Source of the DNA: an uncultured Propionibacteriaceae bacterium
Lineage (GTDB): Bacteria > Actinomycetota > Actinomycetes > Propionibacteriales > Propionibacteriaceae
DNA length: 64,000 bases
Direction of reading: 5' to 3'
Assembly: GCA_937926975.1 (NCBI GenBank)
Contig: CALBCJ010000038.1
Span: 1 to 64,000, forward strand
Of the stretch, positions 23,339 through 32,445 are shown in pieces. The first letter of the stretch is position 1. Every line of letters begins with the position of its first letter. The notes beneath the pieces were generated by a model. That model ran no database searches. It was given only the letters and a program-made list of their open reading frames with translations, and was not told the DNA's origin. The translations under genes and the position numbers were made by a program.

Positions 23339-25309
23339 ATGTCCGTTCCCACCAGCCCTGGAGCACGGGTCCGTGAGCTCACGATCCGCGGCGTCATCAT
23401 CGGCGGCCTGATCACGCTGCTGTTCACCGCGGCCAACGTCTACCTGGGCCTCAAGGTCGGCCTCACCTTTGCGACCTCGATCCCGGCCGCGGTGATCTCG
23501 ATGGCGATTCTCCGGTACTTCCGCGACCACACCGTGATCGAGAACAACATCGTTCAGACCATCGCCTCGGCGGCCGGGACCCTCTCGGCGATCATCTTCG
23601 TGCTGCCAGGCCTGGTCATGATCGGCTGGTGGGCCGGTTTCCCGTACTGGCAGACGGTGCTGGTCACCGCCCTGGGCGGGATCCTCGGCGTCATGTACTC
23701 GATCCCGCTGCGCCGGGCCCTGGTCACCGGGTCAGACCTGCCGTTCCCTGAGGGGGTGGCTGCGGCCGAGGTGCTCAAGGTCGGCGACAGCTCCGAGGGG
23801 GTGGAGGAGAACCGGCGCGGACTGCTCGTGATCATCGGTGGCGGCCTGGCCGCGGCCGGGTTCTCGCTGCTGGCGGCGATGAAGGTCGTCGCCGGGTCGC
23901 TGGAGCGCTCGTTCCGCGTTGGCAACGGCGGCAGCGTCGTCAGCGCCAGCCTGTCGATGGCCCTGATCGGCGTCGGGCACCTGGTCGGTGTCACGGTCGG
24001 GATCGCGATGATCGTCGGGCTGCTGATCTCGTTCGGGGTCATGCTGCCGCTCCGGACCATGGGCCAGCTCCCGGTCGACGGCGAGATCGGCAAGGCGGTC
24101 TGGAAGATCTTCAGCTCCGACGTCCGCTTCGTTGGCGCTGGGGCGATGGCCGTGGCAGCCGTCTGGACCCTGGCCAAGATCGCAGCCCCGATCGCCCGGG
24201 GCATCAAGGAGGCCCTGGGCTCCACCCAGAGCCGCCGCCAGGGCGAGGCGCTGCCGGTGCAGGAGCAGGACCTGTCGATGCGGGTGGTCGGTGGCGTGAT
24301 CGTGGCCTCCATGCTGCCCATCGGGCTGCTGCTGTGGTACTTCGTACGCACGACCGCGATCTCGCACAATACCGGGCTGATGATCGTCGTCAGCATCATC
24401 TTCACGCTGCTGATCGGGCTCGCCGTCGCGGGCGTCTGCGGCTACATGGCTGGACTGATCGGTGCCTCGAACAGCCCGATCTCGGGAGTCGGGATCCTGA
24501 TCGTGATCATCGCGGCGCTGGTCATCCGGCTGGTCCACGGCCCGCAGGAGCCCGGTGAGGCAGACGCGCTGATCGCGTACACGCTGTTCACGGCGGCGGT
24601 CGTCTTCGGCGTGGCCACGATCTCGAACGACAACCTGCAGGACCTCAAGACCGGCCAGCTGGTCGGCGCCACCCCCTGGAAGCAGCAGGTGGCACTGGTG
24701 ATCGGCGTGGTCTTCGGCTCGCTGGTGATCCCGCCGGTGCTGCAGCTGCTGAACACCAGCTTCGGATTCACCGGCGCCCCCAACGCCACCGACAACGCGC
24801 TCGCCGCACCGCAGGCGGCACTGCTGTCGTCCCTGGCCAAGGGGGTCTTCGGAGGCGACCTGAACTGGAACCTGCTCGGCCTGGGGGCGGTGATCGGGGC
24901 CGTGGTGGTGGCCGTGGACGAGGTCCTGGGCCGGGTCACCAAGAACCGGGCGCACCTGCCGCCGCTGGCGGTCGGGATGGGCATGTACCTGCCGATGGGA
25001 CTGACCCTGGTGATCCCGCTGGGTGCGCTGGCCGGCCTGCTGTACGACCGGTTCGCCGCCACCACCGGCAACCCGGAGCGCAGCAAGCGGCTCGGGACCC
25101 TGGCCGCGACCGGCCTGATCGTGGGGGAGAGCCTGTTCGGGGTGGCGTTCGCGGGTGTCGTTGCGGCCTCCGGCAAGGACGAGCCGCTGGCCCTCATGGG
25201 GCCCGGCTTCGAGACCTGGGGCGAGCTGCTCGGAGTGCTCCTCTTTGCTGGCCTGGTGCTGGGCCTGTACCTGTGGGTGAAGCGGGTCACGGCTCGCGCC
25301 TCCGCCTGA
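23339..25309 (+). CDS. OPT-family oligopeptide transporter
   Basis: A 656-aa membrane transporter of the oligopeptide transporter (OPT/YSL) superfamily with about 15 helices. The N terminus ELTIRGVIIGGLITLLFTAANVYLGLKVGLTFATSIPAAVIS is the family signature, and DLPFPEGVAAAEVLKVGD is the conserved loop after the third helix. A mid-protein loop with QEQDLSMRV and NDNLQDLKTGQLVGATPWKQQ fits bacterial OPTs that import peptides or metal chelates. ATG at 23339 follows GAAGGAG. Monocistronic; a GC hairpin follows the stop. The secreted proteases nearby could supply peptides, but no link is shown. Confidence 0.92.
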   Translation: MSVPTSPGARVRELTIRGVIIGGLITLLFTAANVYLGLKVGLTFATSIPAAVISMAILRYFRDHTVIENNIVQTIASAAGTLSAIIFVLPGLVMIGWWAGFPYWQTVLVTALGGILGVMYSIPLRRALVTGSDLPFPEGVAAAEVLKVGDSSEGVEENRRGLLVIIGGGLAAAGFSLLAAMKVVAGSLERSFRVGNGGSVVSASLSMALIGVGHLVGVTVGIAMIVGLLISFGVMLPLRTMGQLPVDGEIGKAVWKIFSSDVRFVGAGAMAVAAVWTLAKIAAPIARGIKEALGSTQSRRQGEALPVQEQDLSMRVVGGVIVASMLPIGLLLWYFVRTTAISHNTGLMIVVSIIFTLLIGLAVAGVCGYMAGLIGASNSPISGVGILIVIIAALVIRLVHGPQEPGEADALIAYTLFTAAVVFGVATISNDNLQDLKTGQLVGATPWKQQVALVIGVVFGSLVIPPVLQLLNTSFGFTGAPNATDNALAAPQAALLSSLAKGVFGGDLNWNLLGLGAVIGAVVVAVDEVLGRVTKNRAHLPPLAVGMGMYLPMGLTLVIPLGALAGLLYDRFAATTGNPERSKRLGTLAATGLIVGESLFGVAFAGVVAASGKDEPLALMGPGFETWGELLGVLLFAGLVLGLYLWVKRVTARASA

Positions 25310-25321
25310 GCCGCGGCGCGA

Positions 25322-25340
25322 CGCCCGGCCGGGCCGGGCG
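25322..25340 (+). terminator. Hairpin after the OPT transporter
   Basis: CGCCCGGC-CGG-GCCGGGCG, an 8-bp stem 12 bases past the stop codon. No U-tract. Confidence 0.5.
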
Positions 25341-25578
25341 CCTTCCGAGCGGCTGCCGACTCGGCCGGCGAGAGATCCCCCTCCGCCAGCCCGAGCCTGC
25401 CTTCTGGGGGGCGTCTGGTGACCACCACGCGGGCCGAAAGTCCAGCGATGATGAGAGTTTTCTCCTTTGAGGAGGCCGTTCTCGGGGTGCCTGCGTAGCG
25501 TGAGGCGCCCCCGGCCTCGCTCGACCTGCCGGGCAGGGTGCTTCTGCGGTCACGCGGGGAATCACAGGAAGGCAGTCG

Positions 25579-27594
25579 ATGCGCTTCACCGTTGCTCGTC
25601 GCTGGGGGGCTGTGCTCGCCGGTCTCACGCTCAGCATGCTCGTGCTCTCGGTTCCGGTCCCGGCGCGGGCAGCCGTGAACCCAGCGATCCAGGTCCGCCC
25701 GACGGGAATAGTCAAGGCTGATGCCAACGGGAACCTGGAGCCCGGGGTGCAGATGCGAGTCGACCAGGTGGCCCAGCTCTCGTTCGACTGGGACGCCTCC
25801 GACCCGTCGATCGGCTCGGGTGACTCGTTCGAGGTCGACTACGGCCCGACCTTTGCCTCCCGGGTCCCCAACCAGAGCTACCCGATCTCGTACCAGGGGG
25901 TCGTGGTCGGGACCTGCCTCGTCGGCGCCACGTCGGTGACCTGCACCCTGAACGACGAGTACGTGCGCCAGCGGGCTGTCGCGCCACAGGTTCGCGGCAC
26001 CACCTCGGTGCTGCTGCTGGCCATGCAGTCAACCACCGACGAGACGGTCCCGGTGCGCGTCAACGGCACCCCCGTGCCGGTGGACCTGCCCGGAACCGGG
26101 GGGATCCTGCCCCGCTCGACAGCGACCTTCGTCCCCGCCACCTTCACGAAGATCTCCACTCCGCTCGCCGAGAGCTCCCGCCAGGTCTCCTGGAGCATCA
26201 CATTCGGCATCCCGTACGTGAACCAGGCCCGGGCTGCCGCCGGGCTGGCCCCGGTCCCCACCGACGGCACCACCGTCTCCACCATCTCGCTCAGCGACAT
26301 CCTCGGCCCCGGGCAGGCGGTCCCGACCAGTCTCAACCTGGTGCGGGTCGTCAGCACCGACCCGGCTACTCGCCAGCTGGTGGCCAGCACGACCCCCGGC
26401 ACCCTGGTCCCCGGGCACAGCATCGCCCATCAGGTTGTGGACCCCGCCAGCCGCTCAGCGCAGGTCACGGTGACGGCCCCGTTCGTTGCCAACGCCAACT
26501 ACACCGTCTCCTACGTCAGCCCGATCGTGGACGCTGACGGGAACCAGCAGAACGCCGTGGTCGGGGTGCGCTACACCAACACCGCCCGCCTCGACGGTAC
26601 GACGGTCTCGGCCAGCGGCGAGCGGGTCCTGGCAGAGTCCTTCGGGATCACCGTCAGCTACCAGCCGGGCTTTGGCGGCTTCCGGGTCGTGAAGACCTTG
26701 GGCGGCGACGGCATCACCCAGGTCCCGGCCCAGACCACGTTCCCGGTCACTGGCAGCTACACCCTGCCGGCCGGCACCACCGCCGACGACTACCCGGGGT
26801 GGACCCCGCCGGGCACCCTGAACCCCGGCCGTACGGGAGGCACCTTCAGCTACCGCGTGAAGCTGGGCGGAAGCGCACCGTGGGGTGGTTCGCTGCCGCG
26901 CGGCACCCAGGTCAGCCTGAGCGAGGACCCCGCCGGGGCCGAGCCGACGGTCACCGGTGTCGAGTGGGCCAGCCCGGTCTGGAGGCTGGGACGGACCACG
27001 ACGAGCACCTTCACCATCGGCGACCAGCAGATGACCAGCCTGCAGCTCGACAACACCGCGGCTCGAGCCTCGGGCACGTTCATGGTGGCCAAGACGGTCT
27101 CCGGCGAGGACGGTGCCGGGCAGGCCCGGACGTACACCTTCAGCTACAGCTGCGGTGCGGTCCGTGGCACCCTTCAGGTGCCCGGCGACGGTACGCCGGT
27201 CAGCGCCGGTGTCCAGATCCCCCTGAACGTGTCGTGCACCGTCACCGAGGACCAGGCCTCAGCCCAGGTCCCGGGCTACCAGCTGACCCCTCCGGCGCCG
27301 CAGACCCAGGCGATCACCAGTCGGACCACCCCGACCGCGTTCAGCTTCAGCAACCAGTACACGCCGGTCACCCCGGCGCCCTCCGTGACCCCGACCATCA
27401 CCATCACCCCAAGCCCGACCACGACCACGACTATCACTCCTAGCCCGGCCCCGGTCACGACTATCACCCCTAGCCCGGCACCTGTCCCGGTCTTGGCCGA
27501 CACCGGCTCTGACGCCAGCCTGGCAGGGGCTGCTGTCGGGCTCGGTCTGGTGACGGGCGGCGGGCTGCTGCTGCGCCGCGGTCGCCGGGGGTGA
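25579..27594 (+). CDS. LAXTG-anchored surface protein with Ig-like domains
   Basis: A 671-aa secreted protein. Signal peptide at 1-33 (ends PARAAVNP). The next ~330 residues look like the tandem Ig-like adhesin fold of Gram-positive surface proteins (a D-rich start, FDWDASDPSIGSGDSFEVDY, then VTVTAPFVANANYTVSYVSP); residues about 375-590 hold two DUF5979-like repeats (FRVVKTLGGDGITQV and FMVAKTVSGEDGAGQ starts). A Pro/Thr repeat (ITPSPAPVTT, residues about 600-635) forms the wall-spanning stalk, and the C terminus VLADTGSDASLAG plus hydrophobic segment and RRGRRG is an LAXTG sorting signal of the sortase E type. It should be covalently attached to peptidoglycan and may mediate adhesion. No sortase gene is in the window. 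Confidence 0.85.
   Translation: MRFTVARRWGAVLAGLTLSMLVLSVPVPARAAVNPAIQVRPTGIVKADANGNLEPGVQMRVDQVAQLSFDWDASDPSIGSGDSFEVDYGPTFASRVPNQSYPISYQGVVVGTCLVGATSVTCTLNDEYVRQRAVAPQVRGTTSVLLLAMQSTTDETVPVRVNGTPVPVDLPGTGGILPRSTATFVPATFTKISTPLAESSRQVSWSITFGIPYVNQARAAAGLAPVPTDGTTVSTISLSDILGPGQAVPTSLNLVRVVSTDPATRQLVASTTPGTLVPGHSIAHQVVDPASRSAQVTVTAPFVANANYTVSYVSPIVDADGNQQNAVVGVRYTNTARLDGTTVSASGERVLAESFGITVSYQPGFGGFRVVKTLGGDGITQVPAQTTFPVTGSYTLPAGTTADDYPGWTPPGTLNPGRTGGTFSYRVKLGGSAPWGGSLPRGTQVSLSEDPAGAEPTVTGVEWASPVWRLGRTTTSTFTIGDQQMTSLQLDNTAARASGTFMVAKTVSGEDGAGQARTYTFSYSCGAVRGTLQVPGDGTPVSAGVQIPLNVSCTVTEDQASAQVPGYQLTPPAPQTQAITSRTTPTAFSFSNQYTPVTPAPSVTPTITITPSPTTTTTITPSPAPVTTITPSPAPVPVLADTGSDASLAGAAVGLGLVTGGGLLLRRGRRG
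27412..27480 (+). repeat. Tandem Pro/Thr stalk repeat in the surface protein
   Basis: DNA encoding TTITPSPAPV-type units repeated two to three times (e.g. ACTATCACCCCTAGCCCGGC), producing the low-complexity wall-spanning stalk. Repeats like this are prone to length change. Confidence 0.6.
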
Positions 27595-27993
27595 GCGCCT
27601 GCACCCCTGCGGCCTGGGGCTGGCGCGAGGACTGAGCCGGATCAGCACCGCCGGGGGTCTGCACCTGCGACCTGGGGCTGGCGGCTGAGGCCGTCGAGCC
27701 GTCTCGTCTCGTCGCGCAGAGGACGGGCTCCCCGGCGTGGGCCGGGCCGGTGCTGATCCAGGCGACCTCGTCGCCCGTCAGGGGGCGGTTTCCCCGGCGC
27801 GGGCAGGGGGCCTGCCTGGAGAGCAGCACGGCCGAGGGATTCCCGGCCCGCTTTATGGTCAGGCCCAGGCCGGCGTCCCCGCCTCGACCCTGTCGAGGCG
27901 TACCCCTTCCGACCCGGGCTGACCATCCTGGTGCCGCGCTACGGCTGGTCGATCGACCCCAAGAGACCAGCGCGACGGCGCCCACTGCCGTCG
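27595..27993. other. Intergenic region after the surface protein
   Basis: About 400 bases between convergent genes. It has an imperfect direct repeat (CTGCG-x-CCTGGGGCTGGCG at about 27606 and 27664) and no frame with a ribosome binding site or recognisable product. Nothing else seen. Confidence 0.45.
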
Positions 27994-28362
27994 CTAGCGA
28001 CTCGGCAGCCCCAGCACGAAGCGAGTGCTGCCGGGTTGGCACCCAGGCTCTGTGGAGGGCGTCCCGACCATGCGGCGCGGGGTGTCTCCGACCCTCGCGA
28101 CCACCTGCCCGGTGTCGTCCTCGACCCGCAGTGGGTCGTCGCGGGCGACGTACCCCTCGGGCCAGACCAGTGAGACCACGCCGTCGCTCGCGGTCTGGAC
28201 CCAGAAGCAGGCATGCCCCCCGGTGACCTGCCCCTGCAGCGGCTCGTCGAAGTCCAGGCCGGCGCTGCGCCGGCTGGGGGCTGCCGTGTCCAGCGTCAGC
28301 GCCCCAGGGGCACAGCCCGCTATCAGCAGGGCGACGAGGCCGGCGGCGGCTGCTCGGTTCAT
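27994..28362 (-). CDS. Small lipoprotein linked to the trypsin-like protease
   Basis: A 122-aa predicted lipoprotein: signal MNRAAAAGLVALLIAGC with lipobox LIAGC. The mature part is beta-rich with one likely disulfide (Cys in GHACFWVQT and EPGCQPG) and shows the pattern FWVQTASDGVVSLVWPEGYV. The ATG at 28362 sits in an ATGA overlap with the stop of the upstream protease gene, so the two are co-translated. The partner might be an inhibitor, substrate-retention factor or folding factor for the protease; that is inference from position. Family not recognised. Confidence 0.75.
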   Translation of the reverse strand: MNRAAAAGLVALLIAGCAPGALTLDTAAPSRRSAGLDFDEPLQGQVTGGHACFWVQTASDGVVSLVWPEGYVARDDPLRVEDDTGQVVARVGDTPRRMVGTPSTEPGCQPGSTRFVLGLPSR

Positions 28363-29471
28363 GACGGCGAGACGACGGAGGTGACCTGGAAGTGGGCCTG
28401 GATGCTGTTCCACTTCTCGCCGTACATGGTGGACCCGGAGGCGCCGATGTGGATGCCGCGCGGGTGAACCCGGTCACCGCTCTTCAGCACCAGCGCCCCG
28501 CCGGAGTCACCGCCCCGGGTGGGGGCACCCCCGGTGTACGCGACCAGGCCGTAGGTACAGCCCGACGAGTCGCACAGCGAGTCGTGCAGGCCGATGACCT
28601 TCTTGTCACAGTTCTCGTTGCTGGTGGCCCCGCTGGTGCAGTAGCTGATCCCGACGGCCGGGTTGGCCGCGGGGCCGGTCTTCATCGGCGGGCCGGCGGT
28701 GCCCCCCATCCAGGTGTACGTGCCGTACCGCTCCCAGCCGATCAGGGCCATGTCGTACGAGGGGAACCGGCCGCGCCGGACCATCGTGCCGTAGCTGAAC
28801 ATGCCAGACGACCACACCGTTCCGTGGTAGCCGCAGTGGGCGGCGGTCAGGGCGAACCGGTTCATGTTCGCGTCCTGCACCATGAACCCGGAGGAGCAGC
28901 GGGCGTGGAGGTTGCTCGTGATCGCCGCCCCGCCCCAGTGCGGCTCAGTGTCATTGACCCGGTCCTGGCGGCCGCCGGTGCTGACCTGCTGGTACGTGAT
29001 CGCGCCGCTCTCCAGGGCCGCCTGCGGCAGCCGGGAGCGGGGGATGTTGCCGGTGACCTCGATCGAGTCGCTGTCCGCCCGGTACCCAAAGCCGAAGAAG
29101 ACACCCTCCTGGCCAGCCAGCTGAGTGAGCTCCTGCTGGAGCGCGGCGAGCGAGGCGGCGGTGAACCGGCTGGGCTGGGCGCCCGGCGAGGGGGCGCTGG
29201 CATCGGCGAAGACGCGGTTGACGACCGTGCCGCCCTGGACCGAGACACCGGGCGAGATGCTCTCGGGCAGCGCGGCGGAGCGCAGCAGCTCCTCCTCGGC
29301 CAGCGAGCTGGCGTACCCCGTGTCCTTGGCCGGCGGGCTCCCGCCCTCCTGGGCGAGCTTCTGCTGCTCCGGGTCGGTGGGGTCGGCGGAGGCGACGGGC
29401 GCCGGGCCGAGGCAGAGCGCCACGCCTGCTACCAGGCTCAGCATCGCAGTCAGGGGTCGGGGCAGTCGCAT
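28359..29471 (-). CDS. Secreted trypsin-like (S1) serine protease
   Basis: A 370-aa secreted chymotrypsin-fold protease. Signal peptide MRLPRPLTAMLSLVAGVALCLGPAPVASA, start at 29471 with AGGAGG upstream. Residues about 30-170 are a propeptide-like region (FTAASLAALQQELTQLAGQE resembles the alpha-lytic/streptogrisin pro-domain helices). Triad: His in FALTAAHCGYHG, Asp in SYDMALIGWE and Ser in TRGGDSGGALVL. Several Cys pairs (HARCSSG / AAHC, CDSSGC) suggest disulfides. This matches streptogrisin-like extracellular proteases of actinomycetes. The stop overlaps the start of the small lipoprotein. Confidence 0.9.
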   Translation of the reverse strand: MRLPRPLTAMLSLVAGVALCLGPAPVASADPTDPEQQKLAQEGGSPPAKDTGYASSLAEEELLRSAALPESISPGVSVQGGTVVNRVFADASAPSPGAQPSRFTAASLAALQQELTQLAGQEGVFFGFGYRADSDSIEVTGNIPRSRLPQAALESGAITYQQVSTGGRQDRVNDTEPHWGGAAITSNLHARCSSGFMVQDANMNRFALTAAHCGYHGTVWSSGMFSYGTMVRRGRFPSYDMALIGWERYGTYTWMGGTAGPPMKTGPAANPAVGISYCTSGATSNENCDKKVIGLHDSLCDSSGCTYGLVAYTGGAPTRGGDSGGALVLKSGDRVHPRGIHIGASGSTMYGEKWNSIQAHFQVTSVVSPS

Positions 29472-29692
29472 AGTCCCTCCTGGGGTCGGGGAGCAGGAGC
29501 TCTCGCTACACCAGATCAATGTCCACCACCGGGGCCGATCTCACAGCCGCGGTGTGAGATTCACAGGTCTGCCGGACACCACCAAGCATGAGGGCTCTAC
29601 CGCCGGCGGCCCGGCTGCCGGCCTGGACCTGCGAGACTCAGCTGGTCCCCCTAGGCTGGCCAGGGGGCTTAGGGCGTACGGAGGGTGTGGGA

Positions 29693-30196
29693 GTGACCGA
29701 CGAGGAGTTCGTCGCCTTCTTCACCGCCATGCACCCTGCGCTGCTGCGGTACGGGATGCGCCAGCTCGACGTCGACACCGCCCAGGAGGTCGCTCTGGAC
29801 ACGCTCCGGGTGGTGTGGGAGAAGAAGGTGCCGGCGCCCGGCACCGACGACGAGCAGCGCCAGCTGGTGAGCCTGACGTACCGGATCATGGACGGGCTGA
29901 TCCGCAACAGCCAGCGATCGTCCCGGCGCCGCGACCGGCTGGTGGCGACCCTGTCGGCGCAGCGGCCGGTCGACCAGGCCGGGCTGGCTGACCACTTCGA
30001 CCCGGGCCGGGTGCTGGACGCCCTGGCTCAGCTGCCGGAGGCAGACCAGAAGATGCTGTCGCTGCTGATTGACGGGTACGGGGTCAGCGAGATCGCGGCT
30101 ATTCTCGGCCGCTCACCGGGCGCGGTCAGCACCCGGCTGAGCCGGGCCCGGACCAAGCTGCGAGGGCTGATGGCAGGGGAGGACAGCGATGGTTGA
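29693..30196 (+). CDS. ECF-type RNA polymerase sigma factor
   Basis: A 167-aa sigma-70 family protein with only regions 2 and 4. Region 2 spans about residues 5-70 (FFTAMHPALLRYGMRQLDVD, then AQEVALDTLRVVWEKK); region 4 is clear at about 105-160 (ALAQLPEADQKMLSLLIDGYGVSEIAAILGRSPGAVSTRLSRARTKL), with the helix-turn-helix GVSEIAAILGRSPGAVSTRL. GTG at 29693 follows a GGAGGG site; an upstream ATG at 29588 adds 35 residues without a region 2-like sequence. The stop lies 8 bp inside the next gene, which probably encodes its membrane-bound regulator. Confidence 0.9.
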   Translation: MTDEEFVAFFTAMHPALLRYGMRQLDVDTAQEVALDTLRVVWEKKVPAPGTDDEQRQLVSLTYRIMDGLIRNSQRSSRRRDRLVATLSAQRPVDQAGLADHFDPGRVLDALAQLPEADQKMLSLLIDGYGVSEIAAILGRSPGAVSTRLSRARTKLRGLMAGEDSDG

Positions 30197-31373
30197 CCCG
30201 ACCGCCCACGAGCCTGAGACCTTCGCCGACCTGGAGCAGCAGGTCCGCCAGCTGCTGCGGGACCTGGGGGCCCGGCCCCACCGCCTGGTGCTGACCGCAC
30301 CCGAGCAGGAGCGGGTGGACCAGGTCGCCGCCCGGGCCCTGGACCAGATCCTGGGCCGTACGGGCGGTGTGAGAGCAGAGCCCGTCGCAGGCGCTGGGAG
30401 CGCTCTCGCCGGTGACGCGGACCGGGCCCTGCCTCGGACGGCGGCGCAGGCCGGGGGCCGGTTCTCGGCGGGGCGGGAAGGCCAGTCCGCCGGTCATCAG
30501 CAGGTCGGGACGCGAGCCTCCCTGCTCTCGAGGCGCCGAGTCCTGGCTGCTGCCGCCGTGGCGGCGGCAGTGGCTGGAGCGCTGCCGCTCAGCCGGCTTC
30601 TGTGCCGCGACAACCCGCCAGGGCCGACCCCAGCGCTGGCGCCCGTCCCGGCCAGCGGCCGGCAGGGCGCGGCGTCCCCGACCGGAGTGCTGCAGGACCT
30701 GGCCCGGGCCGCCGCCGAGCAGCCAGCCCCGGTGCCGGGCACTCCTCCGGTGGCCCTCGTGGCGACCCACCGCTGGGGCTACGACCGGGCCCGGCCCGAG
30801 ATGGTCACCACGGTGGTCGAGCACTACCGGCCGGCGACGGGTGGCCTGGTCGTCGTCGAGCGGACCGGGCTGCCGGTCGCCCCGGACGGGCAGGTCGCGG
30901 CGACCAGCCCCGAGTCACTGCCGATCACCCGCCGCTTTGAGCCCGGGTCGGGCCCTGGGCCAGACCCCGCCACCCTTCCCACGGACCCGGGCGAGCTGCT
31001 CACCGCGCTGGCCGACCCCGCCCGGTGCCCGCAGCCGGGGGCCTGCCTGGCCCAGGCGATGGTCGACCTGCACAGCTCGTACCTGCTGCCGCCGGCGCTG
31101 GCAGCGGCCCTGTGGACAGCCTTGGACGGTACGGCGCAGCTGTACGGGCAGACCACCGACCGGCTCGGCCGGCCCGTGGTCGGGCTCCAGGCGCCCGGCA
31201 CGACCGCAGGCCAGCAGCTGCTCCTCTATGCCGACCCGGCCACCGGGGCGCTGCGGGGAGCCGACCTGCTGCTGACCGAGGACGACCCGCAGCGTGGGCT
31301 GGCAGCCCCGGCGGTGATCGGTGTGACCGTGATCGTCCGGGCGGAGCGAGTCGGGCTCGACCAGGTGCCCTGA
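30189..31373 (+). CDS. Membrane protein co-transcribed with ECF sigma (CU044_5270-like)
   Basis: A 394-aa protein with a cytoplasmic N-terminal ~115 residues (HEPETFADLEQQVRQLLRDL), one transmembrane helix (RRRVLAAAAVAAAVAGALPL) and a large extracellular domain. This layout and its overlap with an ECF sigma gene match the CU044_5270 family often paired with ECF factors in actinomycetes; it is the likely anti-sigma or signal-sensing partner. No zinc-binding anti-sigma (HxxxCxxC) motif is visible. Extracellular part ends with a repeated hydrophobic strand set (LTEDDPQRGLAAPAVIGVTV). Function inferred from context. Confidence 0.75.
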   Translation: MVDPTAHEPETFADLEQQVRQLLRDLGARPHRLVLTAPEQERVDQVAARALDQILGRTGGVRAEPVAGAGSALAGDADRALPRTAAQAGGRFSAGREGQSAGHQQVGTRASLLSRRRVLAAAAVAAAVAGALPLSRLLCRDNPPGPTPALAPVPASGRQGAASPTGVLQDLARAAAEQPAPVPGTPPVALVATHRWGYDRARPEMVTTVVEHYRPATGGLVVVERTGLPVAPDGQVAATSPESLPITRRFEPGSGPGPDPATLPTDPGELLTALADPARCPQPGACLAQAMVDLHSSYLLPPALAAALWTALDGTAQLYGQTTDRLGRPVVGLQAPGTTAGQQLLLYADPATGALRGADLLLTEDDPQRGLAAPAVIGVTVIVRAERVGLDQVP

Positions 31374-31485
31374 GCTGCGCCCGGTAGCGTGAGTGCCTGG
31401 TCAGCCCCTGGTACGCCCTCGCTCGCGGCGGTAGCCAGCCAGACAGGGCAGCGACGGCTCAAAGAGCTGGACGCTAGCCGGGGCC

Positions 31486-32355
31486 CTACCCGAGCATGGC
31501 GAGGGTGCCGGTCACCAGCAGCCCGAGGCCGGCCAGGTAGCGCCGGCTCAGCCGCTCCCTCAGCACCAGCACCGAGAAGGCCACGGTGACCAGGATGCTC
31601 AGCTTGTCGATGGGCACCACGACGCTGGCCGGGCCGTCCTGGAGGGCCCGGTAGAAGCACAGCCAGGAGGCGCAGGTGGCCAGACCCGATGCCAGAACCA
31701 GGGCCAGCTCGCGGCGGGGGATGGTCCGGACCTCGCCCGTACGGCGGGTGATGACGACCATCGCCCAGGCCATCACCAGCACCACTCCGGTCCGGACCGC
31801 GGTCCCCAGGTTTGACTCCACCCCGGTGATCCCGAGCTTGCCGAGGATCGCGGTCAGGGCCGCGAAGACGGCCGAGCCGATGGCGTACGCAAGCCAGCCG
31901 CCGCCGCTGCGCAAGGCCCGGGGGAGGGCGCGGACGTCGGACGGCTCCAGCATCAGGGCCGTCCCGATGCTGATCAGGACCACCCCGGCCCACCCGATCA
32001 GGCTCAGCCGCTCACCCAGCATGACCAGCGCCAGCAGCACGGCGAGCACCGTGGAGAACTTGTCGATCGGGGTGACCTTTGACACCTCGCCCAGCTGCAG
32101 GGCCTTGAAGTAGCACAGCCAGGAGGCCCCGGTCGCCACCCCCGAGGCGACCAGCAGCAGCAGGCTGCGGGTGCTGATCTGGCCGAGCTGGTGGTGCGAG
32201 CCGACGACCAGCACCATCAGCCAGGCCCCGGCCAGCACCACCGGGGTCCGGACCGCGGTCGCCACCGTCGAGTCGGTGCTGCGAATGCCCGCCTTGGCCA
32301 GCACTGCGGTCAGTCCGGCGAACAGGGCGGCGCCGAACGCCCAGGCGATCCACAT
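31486..32355 (-). CDS. EamA/DMT-family transporter
   Basis: A 289-aa drug/metabolite transporter with ten helices in two EamA repeats. The repeat nature is visible: MWIAWAFGAALFAGLTAVLAKAGI and WLAYAIGSAVFAALTAILGKLGI open the halves, and SGVATGASWLCYFKALQLGE matches SGLATCASWLCFYRALQDGP. The ATG at 32355 has a TAGGGT -10 box 7 nt upstream and no ribosome binding site, so it is probably leaderless. Substrate unknown; many EamA proteins export amino acids or metabolites. Confidence 0.9.
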   Translation of the reverse strand: MWIAWAFGAALFAGLTAVLAKAGIRSTDSTVATAVRTPVVLAGAWLMVLVVGSHHQLGQISTRSLLLLVASGVATGASWLCYFKALQLGEVSKVTPIDKFSTVLAVLLALVMLGERLSLIGWAGVVLISIGTALMLEPSDVRALPRALRSGGGWLAYAIGSAVFAALTAILGKLGITGVESNLGTAVRTGVVLVMAWAMVVITRRTGEVRTIPRRELALVLASGLATCASWLCFYRALQDGPASVVVPIDKLSILVTVAFSVLVLRERLSRRYLAGLGLLVTGTLAMLG

Positions 32356-32362
32356 GGGACCG

Positions 32363-32368
32363 ACCCTA
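32363..32368 (-). promoter_or_regulatory. Leaderless -10 box (TAGGGT)
   Basis: TAGGGT on the minus strand, 7 nt before the EamA transporter ATG. Confidence 0.5.
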
Positions 32369-32445
32369 GCCAGCCCCGCGACAGAAAAGCAGACGGCAGA
32401 ACGGACCGGCGTGGCAGAATGACCGGCCGGCACAAGGAGGACGAG

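Noticed and set aside
27470..28477. 335-codon minus-strand frame after the surface protein
   Set aside because: No family, no start signal, composition bias only; it overlaps the lipoprotein and surface protein genes in other frames.
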